37,925 bases of DNA from a virus, in IMG/VR virus record IMGVR_UViG_3300047157_000036, positions 1 to 37,925 of that record, one strand, 5' to 3'. Shown here in pieces: positions 14,510-22,442 of the stretch; positions within the stretch are counted from its first letter, which is position 1, and each line of letters opens with the position of its first letter. A program made the translations under genes and the position numbers. The notes beneath the pieces were generated by a model that was not told where the DNA came from, made no database searches, and was given only the letters and a program-made list of their open reading frames with translations.

Positions 14510-14539
14510 TGGCTACTCTGTAATGGGGTAGCCACTTTT
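14510..14539 (+). terminator. Terminator-like hairpin after the SSB gene
   Basis: TGGCTACTCT (14510-14519) pairs with GGGGTAGCCA (14525-14534), ten pairs including two G-U, with a 5-base loop, then CTTTT. It would reduce transcription into the helicase-primase gene at 14559. The stem shares GGCTA/TAGCC with the leader hairpin at 13982-14008. Confidence 0.65.
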
Positions 14540-14558
14540 AATTTAACTGGGATGAATT

Positions 14559-16169
14559 ATGGAACAGCAACAAGGCACCTTTGTTCAACACGAACCATGT
14601 CCATCATGTGGCAGTAAAGATAACCTAGCAAGGTACTCTACTGGTCAAGGATATTGTTTTGGATGTGGACATTGGGAAGGACCTAATGGTCAGAGTAAAG
14701 CTGAACCAATTATAGAGGATAAGAGTATGCAATTATTTACAGGTAACAGTGGTGCCATTGTAGACAGAGGCATCAACGAGGATGTAGTACGAAAGTATGG
14801 TGTTACCTTACAGTATGGAGAGGATGGTTTAATCAAGAAGCATTGCTATCCTTACCATGATGCTGACAATGGTGAGCATCTAGGTAATAAGGTACGCACT
14901 GTTGAGTCTAAAGACTTTCTATATGATGGTAACAGTAAGGATGTAGGATTGTTTGGAGAGAACTTATTCAAGGGTGGTGGTAAGTACATCACAGTCTGCG
15001 AGGGCGAGCTTGATGCAATGAGTGTTCACCAAATGTTTGGTAACAAGTACGCATCAGTCAGTCTACGCACTGGCTCTAAAGGTGCGAAGAACGATATTAA
15101 GCGTAGCCTTGAGTACCTAGAGTCCTTTGACTCAGTGGTCCTGTGTTTTGACAATGACAAGGCAGGCAAGGAAGCAGTCAAAAGTGTAGTGGATTTGTTC
15201 TCACCTAATAAAGTTAAGGTGTGTAAGCTACCTCTCAAGGATGCTAATGAGATGTTATTGGCAGGTAAGATTAGTGACTTCACTAGACAGTGGTGGGATG
15301 CTAAGTCTTATAGACCTGATGGCATCATAGCAGGTGAGGACACTTGGGATATATTGACAGAGGAGATTCGTGTTGAGTCTGTTCCTTACCCTTGGCTTGG
15401 ACTTAATGACCTAACTTATGGATTTAGAACTAGCGAGTTAGTGACCATTACCAGTGGTGCAGGTATGGGTAAATCTCAGATGGTTAGAGAACTGGAACAT
15501 TACTTGCTCAATGCAACAGAAGATAACATAGGTATACTAGCACTAGAGGAAACTTCAAAAATTACTACGCTTGGAATTATGTCCGTTGAAGCTAACAAGC
15601 CACTACATCTTAACATGCAAGACATAGAAGATAGTGAACTTAAAGGTTATTGGGATAAGACACTAGGCAAGAAGCGTGTGTTTATGTATGACCACTTCGG
15701 TAGTACCAATGAGGATAACTTACTCTCCAAGGTACGCTACCTAGCCAAAGGTTTGGACTGTAAGTGGATTGTACTGGACCACCTGTCTATCGTAGTCAGT
15801 GACCAAGAGGTTATGGATGAGCGTAAAGCTATTGATAGTATCATGACTAAGCTACGACAGCTCGTACAGGAAACAGGCATAGGCTTATTCCTTGTTTCTC
15901 ATTTACGTAGACCAATGGGCAAGGGTCATGAAGAAGGTGGCAAAATAAGCCTCTCAGAGCTTCGTGGGTCAGCAAGTATTGCACAGCTCTCTGACATGGT
16001 GATTGGTTTAGAGAGAAATCAACAAGCTGATGACCCTGTTGTCCGTAACACAACTATACTTAGAGTCTTAAAGAATAGATTCAGTGGACTCACTGGTCCT
16101 GCATGTGCCTTGCATTATGATAAAGAAACTGGTAGAATGAAGGAAACAGATTCAGTGGGAGAATTTTAA
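14559..16169 (+). CDS. T7 gp4-type DNA primase-helicase
   Basis: 536 residues. A zinc-binding domain has Cys14, Cys17, Cys33 and Cys36. The TOPRIM primase core shows CEGELDA (Glu148) and FDNDKAG (Asp198, Asp200). The RecA-like helicase has Walker A GAGMGKS (300-306), the Walker B aspartate in WIVLDH (Asp407), and the switch SHLRRP near 447-452 with ELRGSASIAQ after it. It unwinds DNA ahead of the polymerase and lays primers. The length is close to T7 gp4. The stop overlaps the polymerase start as TAATG. All key motifs look intact. Confidence 0.95.
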   Translation: MEQQQGTFVQHEPCPSCGSKDNLARYSTGQGYCFGCGHWEGPNGQSKAEPIIEDKSMQLFTGNSGAIVDRGINEDVVRKYGVTLQYGEDGLIKKHCYPYHDADNGEHLGNKVRTVESKDFLYDGNSKDVGLFGENLFKGGGKYITVCEGELDAMSVHQMFGNKYASVSLRTGSKGAKNDIKRSLEYLESFDSVVLCFDNDKAGKEAVKSVVDLFSPNKVKVCKLPLKDANEMLLAGKISDFTRQWWDAKSYRPDGIIAGEDTWDILTEEIRVESVPYPWLGLNDLTYGFRTSELVTITSGAGMGKSQMVRELEHYLLNATEDNIGILALEETSKITTLGIMSVEANKPLHLNMQDIEDSELKGYWDKTLGKKRVFMYDHFGSTNEDNLLSKVRYLAKGLDCKWIVLDHLSIVVSDQEVMDERKAIDSIMTKLRQLVQETGIGLFLVSHLRRPMGKGHEEGGKISLSELRGSASIAQLSDMVIGLERNQQADDPVVRNTTILRVLKNRFSGLTGPACALHYDKETGRMKETDSVGEF

Positions 16170-17904
16170 TGAAACAAATTATACTAGACATAGAAGCTAA
16201 TGGTCTTAGACCTGACACTATATGGTGTATAGTTGCAAAGGAGGTAGAGTATGGAACTACTAACACATTTATTGGCGAAGATATTTTTAGTTTTCCTGAT
16301 TGGGTACGTCTTAATAACATTACTCACATTTGTGGGCATAATATTATTGGATATGATTTACCCGTACTTGGAAAAGACTTACGGGATTCAAATGGGAAAA
16401 AGCTATTCAAGATACGCTAGTCATGTCAAGACTTGCCAACCCTAACAGGGAAGCAGGTCATTCACTAGAGTCATGGGGTAACAGGCTTGGCTTTAGCAAA
16501 GGCGACCACTCTGAATGGGGTGAGTTCTCTTGGGATATGGTTGAGTATTGTAAGCGTGATGTTGAGTTAACTGAGAAGGTATACGAAACATTGACCAAGG
16601 AACTGTCAGGTTTCAGAGAGGAAAGCATCAAGCTTGAGCATGATGTTGCTCGTATCATTACCCAACAGATAGAGAATGGTTGGTTTATTAATGAGCGTGA
16701 AGCTAACATACTACTCGGTGAGCTGAGAGAAAAGCTACATAATGTAGAGGTTGATGTGCGTAATACATTCAAGCCACTACCTGTGTGGATAGACTTACAG
16801 CATCCCGGTGACAAGTGGTACAACAAGGATGGTAGTACGTCCAAGCGTGCACAAGCACAGCTAGATAAGGGTGCACATTACAAAGACAACAAGTGGGGTT
16901 ACTATATATACCCTGAGTTTAACCTTGGCTCTCGTCAACAGATAGCTAGGTACCTTAAACACTTTGGTTGGAAACCTGCTGAGTTTACAGAGAAAGGTAA
17001 CACGATTGTTAATGAGCGTGTACTTAATGAGGTAGACTTACCACAGGCTAAACAGATAGCTGAGTATCTTATGTTACAGAAACGTGTAGCACAGGTGCAG
17101 AGTTGGGTAGATTCAATCGAGATTGATGGTAGAGTACGTGGCTATGTCAATCCTATCGGTGCTGTGACTGGTCGCATGACACATGCTAGACCTAACTTAG
17201 CACAGGTACCTGCATCCTATTCACCTTATGGTGCTGAGTGTCGTAAGCTATGGACTGTAGAACATGGTAACTTCCTAGTAGGTATGGATGCCAGTGGTCT
17301 TGAGTTACGTATGCTCGCCCACTATATGAATGACCCTGCCTATACTCGTGAGGTATTAGATGGTGACATTCATACTGCTAACCAAAAGTCTGCCGGTCTA
17401 CCTACTCGTGACCAAGCCAAGACTTTCATCTATGCTTTCCTATATGGTGCAGGTGATGAGAAGATTGGTAGCATTGTAGGTGGTACATCTGCTGATGGTA
17501 AGCAAGTCAAAGCAAAGTTCCTTGATAACACACCTGCTCTCAAGTCTTTACGTGAGCGTGTAGCGACAGCATCTAAGCGTGGCTACCTCATAGGCTTAGA
17601 TGGTAGACGTATCATAGTAAGGTCTGAGCACTCTGCTCTTAACACTTTACTTCAAGGTGCAGGTGCTATCGTCATGAAGAAAGCTTTAGTCCTTCTTGAT
17701 AAGAACGCTAGATGGCGAGAGCTTAACTATAAGATTGTTGGTAACATACATGATGAGATACAGACAGAAGTTCTTGATATGGATTCCAAAGCTTTTGGTG
17801 AGCTCGCTGTTCTTGCAATAGAAGAAGCAGGCAAAGCCTTTAACCTTAACTGTCCACTGGATGGTGAATACAAGATAGGAGAAACGTGGAATGAAACGCA
17901 CTAA
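16169..17904 (+). CDS. Family A DNA polymerase with 3'-5' exonuclease, frame interrupted at an A5 run
   Basis: The first frame (83 codons) has Exo I LDIEANG and Exo II HNIIGYDLP, then stops at 16418-16420. The -1 frame continues AIQDTLVMSRLANPN, Exo III YCKRD, motif A MDASGLELRMLAH, motif B RDQAKTFIYAFLYGAG and motif C IHDEIQTE. The junction reads exactly like T7 polymerase (DTLVLSRL), so one protein of about 578 residues is intended. Adding one A to the A5 run (16397-16401) restores it; -1 slippage on AAAAAG is the alternative. The ATG at 16423 has no ribosome site. The codon at 17431 places Tyr at the position equivalent to E. coli Phe762. It replicates the phage genome with the SSB and helicase. 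Confidence 0.9.
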
Positions 17905-18136
17905 CTTTACATGTGACAACGTAAACCCTAGCCATTACAGGCAAGGAAACATAGAAGTAATAGACTTTATACTAGACCAAAAGATGGACTACCTAACTGC
18001 GTCAGCTATGAAGTATATCTGTAGACATAATCACAAACATGGTGAGGATGGAGATGGTCAGATAGATGACCTAAGAAAAGCAAGATGGTTCATTGAGAAA
18101 CTAATCGAGCAAAAACTGGGAGCAAAAGATGAGTAA
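17891..18136 (+). CDS. DUF3310-family protein (T7 gp1.7-like domain)
   Basis: 81 residues: DNVNPSHYRQGNIEVIDFIL, then LTASAMKYICRHNHK and IDDLRKARWFIEKLIEQK, the signature of DUF3310 proteins common in phages. T7 gp1.7, a nucleotide kinase, contains a related domain, so a role in nucleotide metabolism is plausible. It overlaps the polymerase 3' end by 14 bases and the exonuclease start by eight, inside the replication operon. Confidence 0.85.
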   Translation: MKRTNFTCDNVNPSHYRQGNIEVIDFILDQKMDYLTASAMKYICRHNHKHGEDGDGQIDDLRKARWFIEKLIEQKLGAKDE

Positions 18137-18971
18137 TATAGATGACTTAGTTCAAGATATATACGACTTAGCTGAAACAAAGAGTCACCCTGCTAGGGTA
18201 CCTGCCGAACAAATATTTAAAGACTTCGGTTCCAACATGGAATCAATCCTTAGAGATTGGCTATACCCTAAGGACTATAGCGGTGGCACATTAAGGATGT
18301 CTAACATTGGACACCCTGATAGAAAGCTGTGGTATAAACACAGGAAAAATGAGTACAGAGGTGAGAGAATGAGAGCTCACACTTTAATCAAGTTTCTTTA
18401 TGGTCACTTGATTGAAGAGATGATACTAGCTTTGGTCAAACTCTCTGGTCATGATGTAACAGATGAACAGAAGAGAGTAGAGCTTGAAGGCATTAAAGGT
18501 TCAATGGACTGTAAGATTGATGGTCTATTGTGTGATGTAAAGTCTACATCAACCTATGGCTTCAAGAAATTCAAAGAGAACAGTCTGCAACATGATGACC
18601 CCTTTGGATATATAGACCAAATCAGTGGCTATGGTCAGGCTGAGGGTGCTGATGAAGCATGCTTCCTAGCCATGGATAAGTCAAACGGACACCTAGCTGT
18701 ATCAAAGGTGGACCTGTTAGACAAAGATGTAGTAAAAAGAATCAAGCATGTCAAAGAGATGATAGAACTAGATACAATCCCTGAGCCATGTTATGACCTA
18801 GTACCTGATGGCAAGTCAGGTAATATGAAGTTACCTATAGGATGTTCCTACTGTGAGTTCAAAAAGCATTGTTACCCTAATATGCGAGTCTTTGCTTACT
18901 CAACAGGACCAAGATTTTTAGCTGTAGTTAACAAAGAACCTAATGTAATGGAGATTAGAAATTATGAGTAA
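18129..18971 (+). CDS. PD-(D/E)XK exonuclease, probable functional equivalent of T7 gp6
   Basis: 280 residues. A RecB/Cas4-like nuclease core is visible: GHLIEEMI near residues 92-99, GSMDCKIDG with Asp127 and Asp131, and the catalytic D-x-K (Asp136, Lys138). The C-terminus has a cysteine cluster (GCSYCEFKKHCYP), as in iron-sulphur or zinc-bearing members. In marine T7-like phages a protein of this kind occupies the place of the 5'-3' exonuclease that removes primers, degrades host DNA and feeds recombination. The nuclease fold is visible; the exact polarity is inferred. Confidence 0.8.
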   Translation: MSNIDDLVQDIYDLAETKSHPARVPAEQIFKDFGSNMESILRDWLYPKDYSGGTLRMSNIGHPDRKLWYKHRKNEYRGERMRAHTLIKFLYGHLIEEMILALVKLSGHDVTDEQKRVELEGIKGSMDCKIDGLLCDVKSTSTYGFKKFKENSLQHDDPFGYIDQISGYGQAEGADEACFLAMDKSNGHLAVSKVDLLDKDVVKRIKHVKEMIELDTIPEPCYDLVPDGKSGNMKLPIGCSYCEFKKHCYPNMRVFAYSTGPRFLAVVNKEPNVMEIRNYE

Positions 18972-19128
18972 AGAATATAAATTAATAGTAGCAGATGTAC
19001 GTAGCTTTGAAGCACAAGTTAACAGAGGTTTAGACACTGGATGGGAACTACAAGGCATTCCTTTTTATGATGGCTCTAGGTTTATACAAGCTATGATTAG
19101 AGAGAAGTCTAAGAAGAAGGATAAATAA
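18964..19128 (+). CDS. Small DUF1737-like protein
   Basis: 54 residues: EYKLIVADVRSFEAQVNRGL, then GWELQGIPFYDGSRFIQAMI and a lysine-rich tail. The pattern of strand, helix, then GWxLxGxPxxDGxRFxQAM matches what I know as DUF1737, found in bacteria and phages without a known biochemical role. It starts inside the end of the exonuclease and its stop overlaps the next ATG, so it is translationally coupled. Confidence 0.75.
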   Translation: MSKEYKLIVADVRSFEAQVNRGLDTGWELQGIPFYDGSRFIQAMIREKSKKKDK

Positions 19129-19397
19129 TGGAGTGGAGATACAGAGGGATGATGGACAAGGATGGTGTCTGTACTATACGAGAGGTTTTCTATGAGCCTG
19201 ATGGTACAATCAGTAGCTTTGCTGTCGACCCTGCTGTACCCACAGGCGAAACTCCTGATGAGTTAGTATCACACATGGCTCTGATGTTGGAAAGTCTACA
19301 GCAACCATTCTTACTTGAAGGAGATTTCATACCTGAGAGTGATAATGATGAACTACAATTTACTTTTATTAGAGAAGATGAAAACAAATACCATTAA
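19128..19397 (+). CDS. Conserved small protein in the replication operon
   Basis: 89 residues: MEWRYRGMMDKDGVCTIREV at the start, then YEPDGTISSFAVDPAVP and PDELVSHMALMLESLQQPFL. The look is of a small beta protein followed by a helix. The pattern WRYR, xREVFY, DG, PxGET recurs in phage genomes as an unnamed family. It overlaps the endonuclease I start by 20 bases. Function is unknown. Confidence 0.75.
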   Translation: MEWRYRGMMDKDGVCTIREVFYEPDGTISSFAVDPAVPTGETPDELVSHMALMLESLQQPFLLEGDFIPESDNDELQFTFIREDENKYH

Positions 19398-19746
19398 ATA
19401 TAGGAACAAGTTTGAAGCCGGTGTTGGTGAGAAACTAACTGGTTGGAGCTATGAGCCTTATCATATACCTTACATAACTAAGCGTAAGTATATACCTGAC
19501 TTTACTAAGGGTAACATCTTGGTTGAGTGTAAAGGATTCTTTAGAGTAGGCGACACACAAAAGTATAAAGCTATTCGAGATTCCTTACACTCACAAGAGT
19601 TAGTGTTTGTCTTAACCAATGCTAACAAGAAAGTTAGGAAGGGTTCTAAGATTACTATGGGTCAGTGGTGTGACAAGGAAGGGTTCAAGTGGTTCACAAC
19701 AGATACATTGAAGGAGTTAAAGCGTTATGGCACTACTACTAAATGA
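19378..19746 (+). CDS. T7 endonuclease I-type Holliday junction resolvase
   Basis: 122 residues from the ATG at 19378; an in-frame upstream ATG at 19315 lies inside the preceding gene and precedes the conserved domain, so I reject it. Catalytic residues match T7 gp3: Glu18, Asp41 in IPDF, Glu50 and Lys52 in VECKG. The segment YHIPYITKRKYIPDF also matches closely. It resolves branched DNA before packaging and helps degrade host DNA. It sits with the exonuclease, as in T7-like replication modules. Confidence 0.9.
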   Translation: MKTNTIKYRNKFEAGVGEKLTGWSYEPYHIPYITKRKYIPDFTKGNILVECKGFFRVGDTQKYKAIRDSLHSQELVFVLTNANKKVRKGSKITMGQWCDKEGFKWFTTDTLKELKRYGTTTK

Positions 19747-19888
19747 ACTAAAAGAAATAATAACTAAAGAGTTTGACGTCTGTCTGCTCTGTGAGTTTCT
19801 CGACATAGAACCTGAGGAACTGATAGAAAGATTTGAGGACAAGCTAATTGACAACTTACATAAATTTAAAGGACTAGAGGATGAATAA
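19727..19888 (+). CDS. Small conserved acidic protein
   Basis: 53 residues: MALLLNELKEIITKEFDVCL, then EFLDIEPEELIERFEDKL, acidic and helical. Proteins with this MALLL and LCExLxIxPEELLERFED pattern are widespread in marine T7-like phages between endonuclease I and downstream genes. It overlaps endonuclease I by 20 bases and the reductase by eight. No function is known. Confidence 0.8.
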   Translation: MALLLNELKEIITKEFDVCLLCEFLDIEPEELIERFEDKLIDNLHKFKGLEDE

Positions 19889-21845
19889 ATTACCAAGTGA
19901 TTACCAAAACTTTATTGCTCTTAGCAGGTATGCAAGATGGCTACCTGAGAAGAAACGTAGAGAAACATGGAAGGAAACAGTAGCACGCTACTTTGATTTC
20001 ATGGAGGTACACCTGAAAGAAAACACTAACCAAGAGTTAGTACCCAAGACTCGTAAGATTCTTGAAGATGCTGTGCTTAACCTAGAGGTTATGCCTAGTA
20101 TGAGAGCACTGATGACAGCAGGTCCTGCCTTAGCTAAGAATCATATTGCAGGTTATAACTGTGCTTACCTTAGTGTTGACCACCCTAAAGCATTTGATGA
20201 ATGTCTATTCATTCTTATGCATGGTACTGGTGTTGGCTTTAGTGTAGAGCGACAGCAGATAAACAAACTACCTGAGGTACCTGAGGAGTTAGTAGATGTA
20301 GAAGATGTCATCGTAGTACAGGATAGTAAGGAAGGATGGCAATCAGCTTTCCGTAAACTTATTACCTATCTCTATGATGGTGAGATGCCCAAGTGGGATT
20401 TTTCTAAGGTAAGACCTAAGGGTGCTAGACTATCTACCTTTGGTGGTAGAGCATCAGGACCTGAGCCATTACTAGACTTGTTTAACTTCTCTACCAATCT
20501 GTTTAAAGATGCAGTAGGTCGTAGGCTAACTAGCTATGAGTGCCATCGTATGATGTGCAAGATAGCAGAGGTAGTTGTAGTGGGTGGTGTTAGACGTAGT
20601 GCCCTGATTTCACTATCTAATCTAACTGATGAACGCATGCGTAATGCTAAGTCCGGTCAATGGTGGTCTGATACCCCTGAGATGGCACTAAGTAACAACA
20701 GTGTATGCTACACAGAGAAGCCTGATATGGGTATCTTCATGAAAGAATGGACGTCTTTATATGAGTCTAAGTCAGGAGAGCGTGGTATCTTTAACAGGGA
20801 AGCGGCTATCAAACAAGTAGAGTCTATAGGTAGAAGGGACACTGACCACCTGTTCGGCTGTAACCCTTGTAGTGAAATCATTCTTAGGGATGGACAGTTC
20901 TGTAACTTGACTGAGGTTGTAGTCAGAGCAGAAGATAAACAGAAAGACATCATGCGTAAGGTTAGACTAGCCAGTATACTTGGTACTTTCCAAGCTTCAC
21001 TAACTAACATCAAACGTCTGCGTCCTAAGTGGGTACACAATACAGAAGAGGAAGCATTACTAGGTGTGTCATTGACTGGCATCATGGACAATGAGTTCAT
21101 GAATGGTAACAACACAGACAGAGGACACTATGGTAAGCGTAGCCTACCTGACTTCTTATCAGACTTAAAGAAAGAAACTGTTAAGACTAACGAGCATTGG
21201 TCAGAGTTACTAGGTATTCAACAAGCTACTGCAACTACTGCTATTAAACCTAGTGGTACAGTTAGTCAGTTAGTTGATAGTGCCAGTGGTATACACACTA
21301 GACATAGTGATTACTATATCCGTAGAGTCAGAGCAGATGCTAAGGACCCAATAGCACAGCTAATGGAGGACCAAGGTATACCTGCTGAAGCTGATGTCAT
21401 GAAACCTAACAGTGTGAAAGTATTCTCCTTCCCTATGAAAGCTCCTAAGGGTGCAGTAACTAGGAACGAGAGGAACGCTATTGAACAGCTAGACTTATGG
21501 CTTATGTATCAAAGGTACTACTGTGAGCACAAGCCTAGTGTAACCATTAGTGTTAGAGAACATGAGTGGATGGAAGTAGGTGCGTGGGTATACAAACATT
21601 TTGATGAAGTATCAGGTGTTAGTTTCTTACCACACTCTGACCACTCGTATCAGCAAGCTCCGTATGAAGAATGTGATAAAAAAGCACACGATGCTTTAGC
21701 TAAGACCATGCCTAAGGAAGTTAACTGGGATTTGATTAGTGAGTATGAGCTGACTGACCAAACTGTCAGCACTAAAACCTTAGCCTGTACTGGTAGTATA
21801 TGTGAATTAGTTGATTTAGTTGAAGAAGAGAGGGATATAGAATGA
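19881..21845 (+). CDS. nrdJ: Adenosylcobalamin-dependent (class II) ribonucleotide reductase
   Basis: 654 residues, monomeric class II type. The active site is complete: Cys94 (YNCAYLS), Asn328, Cys330 and Glu332 in NPCSE, and Cys341 (FCNLTEV), with the 11-residue Cys spacing of the Lactobacillus enzyme (C408, C419). The C-terminal reducing pair is Cys636 and Cys641 (ACTGSIC). It reduces ribonucleoside triphosphates to dNTPs without oxygen but needs B12 from the host or sea water. It is the last enzyme gene of the replication operon. GAGG precedes its ATG, and the stop overlaps the next micro-protein start. Confidence 0.95.
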   Translation: MNKLPSDYQNFIALSRYARWLPEKKRRETWKETVARYFDFMEVHLKENTNQELVPKTRKILEDAVLNLEVMPSMRALMTAGPALAKNHIAGYNCAYLSVDHPKAFDECLFILMHGTGVGFSVERQQINKLPEVPEELVDVEDVIVVQDSKEGWQSAFRKLITYLYDGEMPKWDFSKVRPKGARLSTFGGRASGPEPLLDLFNFSTNLFKDAVGRRLTSYECHRMMCKIAEVVVVGGVRRSALISLSNLTDERMRNAKSGQWWSDTPEMALSNNSVCYTEKPDMGIFMKEWTSLYESKSGERGIFNREAAIKQVESIGRRDTDHLFGCNPCSEIILRDGQFCNLTEVVVRAEDKQKDIMRKVRLASILGTFQASLTNIKRLRPKWVHNTEEEALLGVSLTGIMDNEFMNGNNTDRGHYGKRSLPDFLSDLKKETVKTNEHWSELLGIQQATATTAIKPSGTVSQLVDSASGIHTRHSDYYIRRVRADAKDPIAQLMEDQGIPAEADVMKPNSVKVFSFPMKAPKGAVTRNERNAIEQLDLWLMYQRYYCEHKPSVTISVREHEWMEVGAWVYKHFDEVSGVSFLPHSDHSYQQAPYEECDKKAHDALAKTMPKEVNWDLISEYELTDQTVSTKTLACTGSICELVDLVEEERDIE

Positions 21846-21904
21846 TAGAAACAGCCTTACTTATTTTAGCTTTACAAATTTTAATAATTAAATTGGGAGA
21901 ATAA
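21842..21904 (+). CDS. Twenty-residue hydrophobic peptide
   Basis: Starts ATGA over the reductase stop and encodes MIETALLILALQILIIKLGE, almost entirely one membrane segment. The coupling to nrdJ and the next genes suggests it is translated. It is too short for family assignment; it may be a membrane micro-protein or only a spacer. Confidence 0.4.
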   Translation: MIETALLILALQILIIKLGE

Positions 21905-21905
21905 T

Positions 21906-22052
21906 ATGTGGTATAATAGAGGAGTGACACTAATGTTAATATTATTATTGTCAGCGTGTAGTGCTTTTGAAGAAAAGATACATCAAGAAAAGGAAGAACA
22001 ATTAAAGTGTTCTCCTGCGAACAGTATAAATTGTACAGGGTTTGAAGTATGA
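21906..22052 (+). CDS. Small lipoprotein
   Basis: 48 residues, or 39 if it starts at the ATG at 21933 after GGAG. A hydrophobic stretch LMLILLLSACSA ends in a lipobox LSAC with Cys at 18, so the mature product would be a lipid-anchored peptide of about 31 residues with two more cysteines. Small phage lipoproteins include outer spanins (Rz1-like) and exclusion proteins. It overlaps the next start by four bases. The lipobox is seen; the role is a guess. Confidence 0.6.
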   Translation: MWYNRGVTLMLILLLSACSAFEEKIHQEKEEQLKCSPANSINCTGFEV

Positions 22053-22168
22053 AAATACTAGAATCAATTATGTACACGGTTTATTTTTTAGCCGGAATAA
22101 TTTCTACAGGATGTCTAGTCTACATAGTTATATGGTTAGATGCTCTTAGAAAGGGGTGGCTTGTATAG
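22049..22168 (+). CDS. Thirty-nine-residue membrane protein
   Basis: One transmembrane segment (YFLAGIISTGCLVYIVIW) with short charged ends (MKILESIMY and LDALRKGWLV). It is coupled to the lipoprotein by ATGA. The pairing of a tiny membrane protein with a lipoprotein recalls spanin pairs, but there is no periplasmic coiled coil, so this is not a standard inner spanin. Confidence 0.5.
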   Translation: MKILESIMYTVYFLAGIISTGCLVYIVIWLDALRKGWLV

Positions 22169-22202
22169 CCTATTGTTTTACAAATAAAGACAGGAGTAAA
22201 AT

Positions 22203-22442
22203 ATGTTAGAGAAACTTAAAAATGGTGCTGATGGTGCTATAGATGTAGGTATCAAACTTATTAGTTTATCAATTGTGTTACAGATTATCTTTGGACAAAA
22301 GGTAGCCTTCCTTACAGGAAATGTAATTGGTTCTATACTTGATATTGTTTGGACACTTGGTAATGCAGGATTGGCAGGAATAATCGCAGCCGGCATTATT
22401 TGGAAACTACTCGACAAAGATATAACGAGTGGAGGCAAGTAA
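22203..22442 (+). CDS. Small membrane protein, candidate holin
   Basis: 79 residues with two likely membrane segments (KLISLSIVLQIIFG and a longer glycine-rich one ending LAGIIAAGIIWKLL), a charged N-terminus and a short charged C-terminus (DKDITSGGK). Size and topology suit a class II holin. A CAGGAG ribosome site precedes the ATG. No endolysin is recognisable beside it, so the lysis role rests on topology only. Confidence 0.6.
   Translation: MLEKLKNGADGAIDVGIKLISLSIVLQIIFGQKVAFLTGNVIGSILDIVWTLGNAGLAGIIAAGIIWKLLDKDITSGGK

Noticed and set aside
16394-16400. Canonical slippery heptamer GGGAAAA in the polymerase gene
   Set aside because: In the incoming frame the codons are GGG AAA AAG, so the heptamer is out of phase for simultaneous slippage; only slippage at AAAAAG remains possible.
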